6,101 bases of DNA. Origin: Bacteroidota bacterium (GTDB lineage Bacteria; Bacteroidota; Bacteroidia; Flavobacteriales; Flavobacteriaceae). Numbering within the stretch: position 1 is the stretch's first letter; each line of letters begins with the position of its first letter. Shown here piece by piece: positions 1 to 6,017 of the stretch. A program made the position numbers and the translations under genes. The notes under the pieces are model-generated. The model had not been told where the DNA came from. It did no database searches and worked only from the letters and a program-made list of their open reading frames with translations. Location: positions 1 to 6,101 of the forward strand of contig JAEWLD010000113.1 in NCBI GenBank assembly GCA_023393485.1, read 5' to 3'.

Positions 1-2
1 CT

Positions 3-110
3 CCTGTTCGCCGCGAATATGAAGACGAAGAAGACAGCGAAAATAGCCAAGGGCAAATCATCCGACAAATTTTATTCTGGAACGGCGAGCGGTTTGTGGA
101 AAAAGAATAA
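3..110 (+). CDS. 3' end of an unidentified protein gene (partial)
   Basis: The + strand frame beginning at base 3 is open from the window edge to a TAA at 108-110 and gives 35 C-terminal residues. It contains an acidic stretch (EYEDEEDSEN) followed by a more hydrophobic tail (ILFWNGERFVEKE). A WNG-x-x-FV ending is a pattern I associate with C-termini of small exported or hypothetical proteins in flavobacteria, but I do not recognise the family and assign no function. The frame starting at base 1 is also open beyond this point, but it is lysine-rich and runs into the spacer, so it looks less like protein. The gene body and start lie outside the window. It is co-oriented with purB but separated from it by 301 bases, and purB has its own promoter, so an operon is unlikely. 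Confidence 0.5.
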   Translation, partial: PVRREYEDEEDSENSQGQIIRQILFWNGERFVEKE

Positions 111-203
111 AGTTCAGGGCGGAGACGTTCGCGTGTACCTTATGAGTGACATTTTTTTATAAGAATTCTGAGCTATGCATTTGAGATTGTTTGTGCTCCT
201 GCA

Positions 204-236
204 AGACCTTGCAGGTTTTGAAAACCTGCAAGGTCT
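204..236. repeat. Perfect palindromic dispersed repeat, complete copy
   Basis: Two 16-base arms, AGACCTTGCAGGTTTT (204-219) and its exact reverse complement (221-236), flank a single G at 220. Allowing an unpaired A at 203, the stem extends by three pairs (200-202 with 237-239). The first 26 bases (204-229) recur identically at 6076-6101. I recall similar palindromes as frequent intergenic repeats in Bacteroidota genomes, but I could not check this. As RNA it would form a long hairpin with a minimal loop. There is no T-tract beside it, so it is not a canonical intrinsic terminator. Confidence 0.9.
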
Positions 237-323
237 GCAAATGTGCACCACTTTGCCCGAATCCCAACCATACGAATCCACAATTGCCACCCAGGTGAAG
301 CCGAATTGTAGAGCGCGAAGTAA

Positions 324-347
324 ATTGTCAATTGTCAATTGTCAATT
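324..347. repeat. Tandem heptamer repeat (ATTGTCA)x3.4
   Basis: Three perfect copies of ATTGTCA (324-330, 331-337, 338-344) are followed by a partial ATT (345-347). Each junction makes a CAATTG palindrome. When spuriously translated the array gives the SIVNCQL-type peptide that I recall from many over-called short ORFs in Bacteroidota, which suggests a widespread spacer repeat. Copy number may vary between strains through slipped-strand replication. The middle copy supplies the TTG of the proposed purB -33 element. Confidence 0.85.
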
Positions 348-361
348 AACCCGTATCTTTG
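332..361 (+). promoter_or_regulatory. Likely purB promoter (Bacteroidota type)
   Basis: TATCTTTG at 354-361 is an exact match to the Bacteroidota -7 consensus TAnnTTTG. A TTG at 332-334 lies 19 bases upstream, a normal spacing for the -33 element. Transcription would start around 366-370 and leave a leader of about 45 bases before the purB ATG at 412. The match is by sequence only and no start site is known. Confidence 0.6.
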
Positions 362-411
362 GCACGCACCTGAGGCCGCACGCCGAACTGAACGAAGTTA
401 ATACAGCAACT

Positions 412-1755
412 ATGTCACTCACCGAACTCAATGCCGTTTCCCCGATTGATGGGCGCTACCGCAATAAAACCGTTTCACTTTCACCTTATTTTTCCGAAGA
501 AGCACTGATCCGCTACCGCGTATTGGTCGAAGTTGAATACTTCATCGCGCTTTGCGAACTGCCGTTGCCGCAGTTAAAAAGCGTCGGTGACGGACATTTT
601 GAACACCTGCGCAAACTTTATATCGATTTTTCCGCCGACGACGCCAATGCCATCAAGGAAATCGAGAAAACGACCAACCACGATGTCAAGGCCGTCGAGT
701 ATTTCATCAAGCAGGCGTTTGATAAACTTGGCCTGTCAGACCATAAAGAGTTCATCCATTTCGGGCTGACCTCGCAGGACATCAATAATACAGCGATTCC
801 GCTTTCGGCGATGGAAGCATTTGAAAAAGTCTACATGCCATCGTTGATTTCGGTCATTCAAAAACTCAAGGAATTGAGCATTGAATGGAAAGACATCGCA
901 ATGTTGGCGCGCACACACGGCCAACCTGCCTCGCCTACTCGTCTTGGCAAGGAATTCGGCGTTTTTGTGGAACGGCTTGAAGAACAGATGCGATTGCTGT
1001 TCAACATCCCGTTCGCAGCAAAATTTGGCGGCGCGACAGGAAATTACAATGCGCACGTGGTTGCTTATCCTGAAATTGACTGGCGAAAATTCGGCAATGA
1101 TTTCGTCGAAAACGTACTTGGTCTGCACCATTCATTTCCAACGACGCAGATTGAACATTACGACCATTTCGCGGCTTTTTTCGATGCGCTGAAACGCATC
1201 AATACGATTGTGATCGACCTGGACCGTGACATCTGGACTTACGTATCAATGGACTATTTCAAGCAGAAAATCAAGGCCGGCGAAATCGGATCATCGGCGA
1301 TGCCGCATAAAGTCAACCCGATTGATTTTGAAAATTCCGAAGGCAATCTCGGAATGGCCAACGCCATTTTTGAACATTTGTCCGCAAAACTTCCGGTTTC
1401 AAGACTGCAGCGCGATTTGACCGATTCGACCGTTTTACGGAATATCGGTGTACCGATGGGGCATACTTTGATTGGGTTCGAAGCGACGCTGAAAGGATTG
1501 AACAAACTGCTTTTGAATGCAGACAAATTCAACGAAGACCTTGAAAACAACTGGGCCGTCGTTGCCGAAGCGATCCAAACGATTCTGCGCCGGGAAGGTT
1601 ACCCGAATCCGTATGAAGCCCTGAAAGGATTGACGCGGACCAATGAAGCCATCAATAAAAATGCGATCCACAGTTTTATCGGAACACTGAGCGTATCGGA
1701 TTCGGTTAAAAATGAATTGCTGCAGATTACCCCGGCCAATTATCTCGGCATTTGA
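412..1755 (+). CDS. purB: Adenylosuccinate lyase
   Basis: This gene encodes 447 residues, close to the usual length of the long bacterial PurB type (456 in E. coli). The enzyme is a cytosolic homotetramer that removes fumarate twice in purine synthesis: from SAICAR to give AICAR, and from adenylosuccinate to give AMP. The N-terminus (ELNAVSPIDGRY) is the classic PurB opening. TTNHDVKAVEY (87-97), HFGLTSQDINNTA (116-128) and RTHGQPASPT (167-176, catalytic His169) are conserved substrate-binding and catalytic segments. GSSAMPHKVNP (293-303) is the fumarase/aspartase superfamily signature loop carrying the catalytic serine (Ser294 or Ser295). The C-terminal part fits the ASL C-terminal domain of this type. 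The frame stays open upstream to an ATG at 175, but that 79-residue extension is encoded by the palindrome, the heptamers and the promoter, so ATG 412 is chosen. No Shine-Dalgarno sequence is present, as is normal in this phylum. The gene appears intact. Confidence 0.97.
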   Translation: MSLTELNAVSPIDGRYRNKTVSLSPYFSEEALIRYRVLVEVEYFIALCELPLPQLKSVGDGHFEHLRKLYIDFSADDANAIKEIEKTTNHDVKAVEYFIKQAFDKLGLSDHKEFIHFGLTSQDINNTAIPLSAMEAFEKVYMPSLISVIQKLKELSIEWKDIAMLARTHGQPASPTRLGKEFGVFVERLEEQMRLLFNIPFAAKFGGATGNYNAHVVAYPEIDWRKFGNDFVENVLGLHHSFPTTQIEHYDHFAAFFDALKRINTIVIDLDRDIWTYVSMDYFKQKIKAGEIGSSAMPHKVNPIDFENSEGNLGMANAIFEHLSAKLPVSRLQRDLTDSTVLRNIGVPMGHTLIGFEATLKGLNKLLLNADKFNEDLENNWAVVAEAIQTILRREGYPNPYEALKGLTRTNEAINKNAIHSFIGTLSVSDSVKNELLQITPANYLGI

Positions 1756-1830
1756 TTTTGCAAACATTTTTTTTGCCCAGGATAATGCGCGCACAGAAGA
1801 GATATTTTTTTGCCGAGCCATAAATAATCC

Positions 1831-1893
1831 TCAAAATTAGGCATCGAAAAAGTAATATGATGTGCCAAAATAAGCGGTTTTTTTTAATTTTGA
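1831..1893. repeat. Inverted repeat around the antiporter promoter
   Basis: TCAAAATTA (1831-1839) and its exact reverse complement TAATTTTGA (1885-1893) are separated by 45 bases. Inside them an imperfect smaller dyad pairs GGCA (1840-1843) with TGCC (1863-1866). The right arm contains the proposed -7 element of the antiporter gene. The left arm is therefore a mirror-image -7 sequence on the other strand. It could be an operator, a leftover duplicated promoter or chance in AT-rich DNA. Confidence 0.4.
1885..1892 (+). promoter_or_regulatory. Candidate -7 element for the antiporter gene
   Basis: TAATTTTG matches TAnnTTTG exactly. The -33 region is weak: only TGTG at 1861-1864, 20 bases upstream. 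Transcription from here would begin near 1897-1900, giving a leader of about 45 bases to the ATG at 1945, similar to purB. A poorer alternative is TATCTTAC at 1918-1925. Confidence 0.4.
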
Positions 1894-1944
1894 CATCTAT
1901 TGACGCCGCATTTTTCCTATCTTACCAAACACCCTGAAATCGTT

Positions 1945-4176
1945 ATGAGCGCAGCAGCAGAAGCAACACATCACCTCTATCCGCTAATTACCGATCTTGG
2001 ATTGATTCTTGGCGCGGCGGGCCTCGCGGTGTTGCTCTTTAAGAAAATCAAACAGCCGCTTGTGCTCGGTTATCTGATTGCCGGCTTCCTGGCAGGGAAT
2101 CATTTCGATTTTTTCCCGTCGGTGACAGATATGAAAAGCGTCGAAGTCTGGGCAGAAATCGGCGTTATTTTCCTGTTGTTCAGCCTGGGTCTCGAAATCA
2201 GCTTCAAAAAACTGATGAAAGTCGGCGGTACGGCTTCGGTGACTGCAATAACACAAATCGTCGTGATGCTGTTCCTGGGCTACAGCGTAGGCAAAATGCT
2301 CGACTGGAAAACGATGGACTGCATTTTTCTCGGCGTGATGCTTTCAATCTCATCGACGACGATCATCGTCAAGACATTTGATGAACTCGGCGTCAAGGCG
2401 CAACGATTCGCCGGAAACGTCATCGGGTCGTTGGTTGTACAGGATCTGCTCGCGATTTTGATGATGGTTTTGCTTTCGACAATCGCTGTCAGCCGGCAAT
2501 TTTCGGGGAATGAATTGCTGATGTCCGTCTTTAAGCTCGCATTTTTCCTGATCATCTGGTTTGTTGGCGGCATCTTTTTCATCCCGACGCTGCTCAAGCG
2601 CGCCAAGCATCTTCTGACCGACGAGATGATGCTGATCATTTCAATCGCGTTGTGCCTTTTGATGGTCGTTTTTGCTGCCAATGCCGGTTTCTCGCCGGCG
2701 CTCGGCGCGTTTATCATGGGCTCGATCATTGCCGAAACCACACAGGCCGAACATATTGAACACCTTGTCAAGCCCGTCAAGGATTTGTTCGGCGCCGTAT
2801 TTTTTGTATCGGTCGGGATGTTGATCAATCCGCAATCACTGCTCGAACATTGGCTGCCTGTTTTGATCCTGACGATTCTGACCGTCTTCGGCCAATCATT
2901 CAGTTCTACGATCGGGGCGCTGGTGTCGGGCCAGCCGCTACGGCAATCGGTACAAACCGGGATGAGCCTTTCGCAAATCGGGGAATTTTCATTTATCATC
3001 GCAACGCTTGGCATGACACTCGGGGTAACAAGCAATTTCCTGTATCCGATAATTGTTGCGGTATCGGCCATTACAACTTTTACGACACCTTTTATGGTCA
3101 AGGCCGGCGTACCGTTTTCTATATTTCTCGAGAAAAAAATGCCGCGGAAATGGCGCAAGCAAATTGAACGTTACAGCGCCAACGCCCAATCGATCAAATC
3201 GGCGAGCAACTGGCAAATTGTGCTGCGCGCCTACCTGATCCAGGTTGTGATCCATTCGGTGATCATCGTGGCGATTGTGTTGCTGTCAAACCAGTATGTA
3301 TTGCCGATGGTTGCCGACACGCGATTCGGAAGCCTGATCGTCGCAGCCGGAACCTTGATTGCCGTTTCGCCGTTTTTATGGGCATTGGCGATGCGCCGCG
3401 TTGCCGTTGAACAAGTGCGCGAGCTGTTGGCCGAACGCAAATATCGCGGCCCGATCATCATGATGATTTTAATCAGGTTTGTCCTGACACTGATTTTTAT
3501 AGGATTTATTCTCGACTTTTTCTTTTCACGACAGACTGCGCTTATCACTTTTATCGCCGCCATCGTGGTTTATGCGATTTTTCCGAAAAAACTCAACGCG
3601 CAATATCATAAAATTGAAAACCATTTCCTGAAAAATTTCAATGCGCGGGACATCCTGAAGGCAAAACGCCGGCGCAGCGACCTGACGCCCTGGGACGGCC
3701 ACATGAGTTTTTTCGACATCTCAAAAGAATCGAACATTGTAGGGAAAACGCTCAAGGAATTGAAAATGCGCGAACAATTCGGCATCAACATCGCCTTTAT
3801 CAAACGCGGCGAGATCAACATCAAAATACCAAGCCGCAACGAACGCCTGTTTCCGGGTGATGAAATTTGCGTGATCGGGACCGATATGCAACTTAACGAA
3901 TTCAAGGCCTATCTCGACCAAAATGACAGCGAGCCTGCAGCCATAGTTTCCGAAGATGAAATCGTGTTGCGCCAAATAGACCTGACGCACGAGGAATTCA
4001 TCGGCAAAAGCATCCGCCAATCCAAACTGCGCGAAAAAACAAACGGGCTTGTGGTTGGGCTCGAACGCCGCGGCCAACGCATCCTGAATCCCGAATCAAC
4101 CGAAATTCTTGAGCGCGACGACATTCTTTGGATCGTCGGCGACAAAAAACTGCTCGGTGCGCTCGTGCGGCGATAA
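1945..4176 (+). CDS. CPA2-family monovalent cation:proton antiporter with two RCK_C domains
   Basis: The predicted product has 743 residues. Residues about 12-386 form a Na+/H+ exchanger-type (KefB/KefC-like, CPA2) membrane domain of roughly 12-13 helices. Recognisable motifs are LGYLIAGFLAG (41-51), FLLFSLGLEISFKKL (76-90), SISSTTIIVKTFDELG (134-149), VVQDLLAI (163-170, with the Gln165-Asp166 ion-site pair as in KefC), FSPALGAFIMGSIIAE (249-264), FFVSVGMLINP (286-296) and SLSQIGEFSFIIA (341-353). A basic linker leads to four further hydrophobic segments at about 428-452, 462-484, 502-525 and 530-546. Two TrkA_C/RCK_C-type ligand-binding domains follow (about 587-657 and 672-743). I see no nucleotide-binding RCK_N domain with a GxGxxG fold, unlike KefB/KefC. 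The likely role is K+ or Na+ exchange for protons in pH and ion homeostasis; the exact ion is unknown. ATG 1945 is preferred over an in-frame TTG at 1900, which sits almost on the expected transcription start. The gene looks intact. Confidence 0.9.
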   Translation: MSAAAEATHHLYPLITDLGLILGAAGLAVLLFKKIKQPLVLGYLIAGFLAGNHFDFFPSVTDMKSVEVWAEIGVIFLLFSLGLEISFKKLMKVGGTASVTAITQIVVMLFLGYSVGKMLDWKTMDCIFLGVMLSISSTTIIVKTFDELGVKAQRFAGNVIGSLVVQDLLAILMMVLLSTIAVSRQFSGNELLMSVFKLAFFLIIWFVGGIFFIPTLLKRAKHLLTDEMMLIISIALCLLMVVFAANAGFSPALGAFIMGSIIAETTQAEHIEHLVKPVKDLFGAVFFVSVGMLINPQSLLEHWLPVLILTILTVFGQSFSSTIGALVSGQPLRQSVQTGMSLSQIGEFSFIIATLGMTLGVTSNFLYPIIVAVSAITTFTTPFMVKAGVPFSIFLEKKMPRKWRKQIERYSANAQSIKSASNWQIVLRAYLIQVVIHSVIIVAIVLLSNQYVLPMVADTRFGSLIVAAGTLIAVSPFLWALAMRRVAVEQVRELLAERKYRGPIIMMILIRFVLTLIFIGFILDFFFSRQTALITFIAAIVVYAIFPKKLNAQYHKIENHFLKNFNARDILKAKRRRSDLTPWDGHMSFFDISKESNIVGKTLKELKMREQFGINIAFIKRGEINIKIPSRNERLFPGDEICVIGTDMQLNEFKAYLDQNDSEPAAIVSEDEIVLRQIDLTHEEFIGKSIRQSKLREKTNGLVVGLERRGQRILNPESTEILERDDILWIVGDKKLLGALVRR

Positions 4177-4177
4177 T

Positions 4178-4396
4178 TTATTTTTTTGAGAACAAGCCCG
4201 CAATTTTCCTGACAAAGAACCGTATCGCAAAAAAGTTGATCGCGATGACAAGGAAAGTCATTCCGGCAGTCAACATCAGTTCTACTGTAGTATTGAAAAT
4301 CCCCGAACCGGGTTTCTTTTCAAGCATAAAAAACAAAATCATCGTGACGATTACTGAAATCACCGCGATGATCGTGAGTTGTTTTTCGATTTTCAT
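4178..4396 (-). CDS. Small two-helix membrane protein of unknown function
   Basis: This gene encodes 72 residues starting at ATG 4396. Two hydrophobic helices (about 7-25 and 36-59) are joined by a short loop EKKPGSGIFN and end in a basic tail (RKIAGLFSKK). By the positive-inside rule both ends would face the cytoplasm. The clean alternation of membrane and charged segments, the lysine-rich ends and the tidy fit between two neighbours argue for a real gene. I do not recognise the family and give no function. It lies 78 bases downstream of guaB on the same strand with no visible terminator between them, so it may be read from the guaB promoter; I found no convincing promoter of its own. Its stop codon is one base from that of the convergent antiporter gene. 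The chance that it is spurious is low but not zero. Confidence 0.75.
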   Translation of the reverse strand: MKIEKQLTIIAVISVIVTMILFFMLEKKPGSGIFNTTVELMLTAGMTFLVIAINFFAIRFFVRKIAGLFSKK

Positions 4397-4474
4397 AGTG
4401 GCAATTTTGACGTTTCAAGTTTAAAATTTGAAGTTAGGCGCGAACCTGAAACTGCAAATCTTACACCTGCGTTT

Positions 4475-5947
4475 TTATCGCGAATAATTCGGCGCTTCTT
4501 TGGTGATGGTCACGTTGTGCGGATGGCTTTCGGTAATGCCGCTCGAAGTGATCCGGACAAATCTACCGGTTTCCTGGAGCGTCGGGATATCTTTTGAGCC
4601 GCAATAACCCATTCCCGCGCGAAGTCCGCCGATGAATTGCTGCATGCTTTCGTTGAGTTCGCCTTTATACGGCACGCGCCCGACAATCCCTTCGGGTACG
4701 AGTTTTTTGACATCGTCCTCGACATCTTGAAAATAGCGGTCTTTTGAACCTTCTTTCATCGCTTCAACCGAACCCATTCCGCGGTATGACTTGAATTTCC
4801 GACCTTCGAAAATAATTGTTTCTCCCGGTGATTCCTTGGTTCCTGCGAGTAAGCTTCCGAGCATCACACAGTCGGCGCCGGCGGCAATCGCTTTTGGAAT
4901 GTCGCCCGTATAACGGATTCCGCCATCGGCAATCACAGGAATTCCAGAGCCTTTGATTGCCGCCGCAACTTCCAGAACCGCCGAAAATTGGGGAAAACCT
5001 ACTCCGGCTACAACGCGCGTGGTGCAAATCGAACCCGGACCGATTCCTACTTTTACGCCGTCGGCGCCATTGGCAACAAGATATTTAGCGGCTTCGCCCG
5101 TGGCAATGTTGCCGACGATGATATCAATATTGGTAAATTTTGATTTGACTTCCTTCAATACCGCGACAACACCTTTGGTATGGCCGTGCGCCGTGTCGAT
5201 GATGATCGCATCTACGCCGGCATTGACCAGCGCTTCTGCCCTGTCGATCGCGTCGCCTGTAACGCCAATTGCCGCGGCCACGCGCAAACGCCCCAGCGAA
5301 TCTTTGTTTGCAATCGGTTTCTGGGTGAGTTTGGTAATATCGCGAAAAGTGATCAGCCCGATGAGTTTGTAATCTTTATCGACCACAGGAAGTTTCTCGA
5401 TTTTATTGCCTTGCAAAATCACTTCGGCTTCCTGCAATGATGTACCTTCGCCTACTGTTACAAGATTGCTTGAGGTCATCACATCGACAATGGCACGTGA
5501 ACCGTTTTTCTCGAAACGCAAATCGCGGTTGGTGACAATGCCTTTGAGCAAGCGGTTATCGTCAACAATCGGAATCCCGCCAATGCCGAATTCGGCCATC
5601 GCTTTCTTGGCGTCGGCAACCGTCGCAGACAACGGCAAAGTCACCGGATCGATGATCATTCCCGATTCGGCGCGCTTCACCCGGCGGACTTTCGCAGCCT
5701 GCTGTTCAATGGTCATGTTTTTGTGCAACACACCGATGCCGCCTTCCTGAGCCATGGCAATGGCCATCGCGCTTTCGGTGACTGTATCCATGGCCGCCGA
5801 AACAATCGGGACATTAAGCGTAATGTTTTTTGAAAACTTAGTTTTGATGCTGACTTCGCGCGGTAAAACTTCTGAATAATTGGGAACCAGCAGGACATCG
5901 TCGTAGGTCAGACCTTCTCCGACGATTTTGGAGTTGTGTGCGTCCAT
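4475..5947 (-). CDS. guaB: Inosine-5'-monophosphate dehydrogenase
   Basis: This gene encodes 490 residues, the standard bacterial IMPDH length. The enzyme is a cytosolic tetramer or octamer that oxidises IMP to XMP with NAD+, the committed and rate-limiting step of GMP synthesis. The opening [21 protein letters not shown] (first residues 12 onward) and the segment [11 protein letters not shown] (48-58) are typical. A pair of CBS domains (about 97-153 and 157-210), which bind adenine or guanine nucleotides and tune activity in this family, is inserted in the TIM barrel. The catalytic loop GPGSICTTR (303-311) holds Cys308, which forms the covalent E-XMP intermediate. DGGIRYTGD (341-349) and [13 protein letters not shown] (364-376) follow. 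The mobile flap has the Arg404-Tyr405 pair in KDRYFQ. All key residues are present. ATG 5947 matches the usual family N-terminus. There is no Shine-Dalgarno sequence. The likely promoter is at 5978-5985, with a possible leader hairpin directly next to the start codon. Confidence 0.97.
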   Translation of the reverse strand: MDAHNSKIVGEGLTYDDVLLVPNYSEVLPREVSIKTKFSKNITLNVPIVSAAMDTVTESAMAIAMAQEGGIGVLHKNMTIEQQAAKVRRVKRAESGMIIDPVTLPLSATVADAKKAMAEFGIGGIPIVDDNRLLKGIVTNRDLRFEKNGSRAIVDVMTSSNLVTVGEGTSLQEAEVILQGNKIEKLPVVDKDYKLIGLITFRDITKLTQKPIANKDSLGRLRVAAAIGVTGDAIDRAEALVNAGVDAIIIDTAHGHTKGVVAVLKEVKSKFTNIDIIVGNIATGEAAKYLVANGADGVKVGIGPGSICTTRVVAGVGFPQFSAVLEVAAAIKGSGIPVIADGGIRYTGDIPKAIAAGADCVMLGSLLAGTKESPGETIIFEGRKFKSYRGMGSVEAMKEGSKDRYFQDVEDDVKKLVPEGIVGRVPYKGELNESMQQFIGGLRAGMGYCGSKDIPTLQETGRFVRITSSGITESHPHNVTITKEAPNYSR

Positions 5948-5975
5948 TGCAATTTGTTGTTGTAGTTAAATTGCA
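5948..5975 (-). promoter_or_regulatory. Possible hairpin in the guaB leader abutting the start codon
   Basis: On the guaB strand TGCAATTT (5975-5968) is followed after 12 bases by its exact complement AAATTGCA (5955-5948), and the ATG comes immediately next. In mRNA this 8-bp stem would end at the start codon and could affect initiation. The stem is AT-rich, and its outer pairs exist only if transcription starts at or upstream of 5975, so it may equally be a DNA dyad or chance. Confidence 0.35.
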
Positions 5976-5977
5976 TG

Positions 5978-5985
5978 CAAATATA
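5978..5985 (-). promoter_or_regulatory. Likely guaB -7 promoter element
   Basis: Read on the minus strand this is TATATTTG, an exact match to the Bacteroidota consensus TAnnTTTG. It overlaps a perfect 10-base palindrome TTGCATGCAA (5971-5980). Transcription would start around 5970-5975, giving a leader of about 24-28 bases. No good TTG stands at the expected -33 distance; that position is instead occupied by the AACGACGTCGTT palindrome. Confidence 0.5.
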
Positions 5986-5993
5986 CATAATTT

Positions 5994-6005
5994 AACGACG
6001 TCGTT
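5994..6005. promoter_or_regulatory. 12-base palindrome AACGACGTCGTT upstream of guaB
   Basis: This perfect palindrome lies about 8-20 bases upstream of the guaB -7 element, where the -33 element would be. That position would suit an operator for a dimeric regulator. On the + strand it runs straight into a T-rich tract (T7 at 6004-6010), so a weak intrinsic terminator is another reading, but the stem could have only four pairs with a four-base loop. No regulator can be named from the sequence. Confidence 0.3.
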
Positions 6006-6017
6006 TTTTTAAAATTT

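Larger units (their letters stand above)
111..411. other. Repeat-bearing intergenic spacer upstream of purB
   Basis: This 301-base spacer contains no convincing gene. It holds a perfect palindrome at 204-236, a tandem heptamer array at 324-347 and the likely purB promoter at 332-361. Open frames crossing it on both strands translate the palindrome and heptamers into low-complexity peptide, which is typical of spurious ORFs over repeats. I saw no clear stem plus T-tract terminator for the upstream gene; a T7 run at 152-158 has no strong stem before it. Confidence 0.7.

Noticed and set aside
280..309. ACAATT/AATTGT dyad in the first spacer
   Set aside because: Six AT-rich pairs around an 18-base loop are expected by chance in such a spacer.
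114..338. 74-residue minus-strand ORF in the first spacer
   Set aside because: It translates the palindrome and part of the heptamer array. A middle stretch (GFTWVAIVDSYGWDSGK) looks protein-like but I recognise no family, there is no promoter, and the ends are repeat-derived.
175..411. N-terminal extension of PurB from the in-frame ATG at 175
   Set aside because: The 79 added residues are encoded by the palindrome, the heptamer array and the promoter and have no PurB similarity; the family N-terminus begins at ATG 412.
1744..1817. CTCGGCA/TGCCGAG inverted repeat at the purB 3' end as a terminator
   Set aside because: The seven-base arms are about 60 bases apart with one arm inside the coding sequence and no T-tract directly after the second, so a terminator hairpin is not supported.
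1900..1944. TTG start at 1900 for the antiporter
   Set aside because: It sits nearly at the predicted transcription start, adds 15 residues unlike the family, and ATG 1945 gives a normal N-terminus.
2280..3158. 292-residue minus-strand ORF inside the antiporter gene
   Set aside because: It lies wholly opposite a clear membrane-protein coding sequence and has the Ser/Thr/Ile/Arg-rich composition of a shadow frame.
4411..4435. Imperfect dyad TTCAAG/TTTGAA between guaB and the small gene as a guaB terminator
   Set aside because: The stem is short, AT-rich, includes a G-T mismatch and is not followed by a T-tract on the minus strand.
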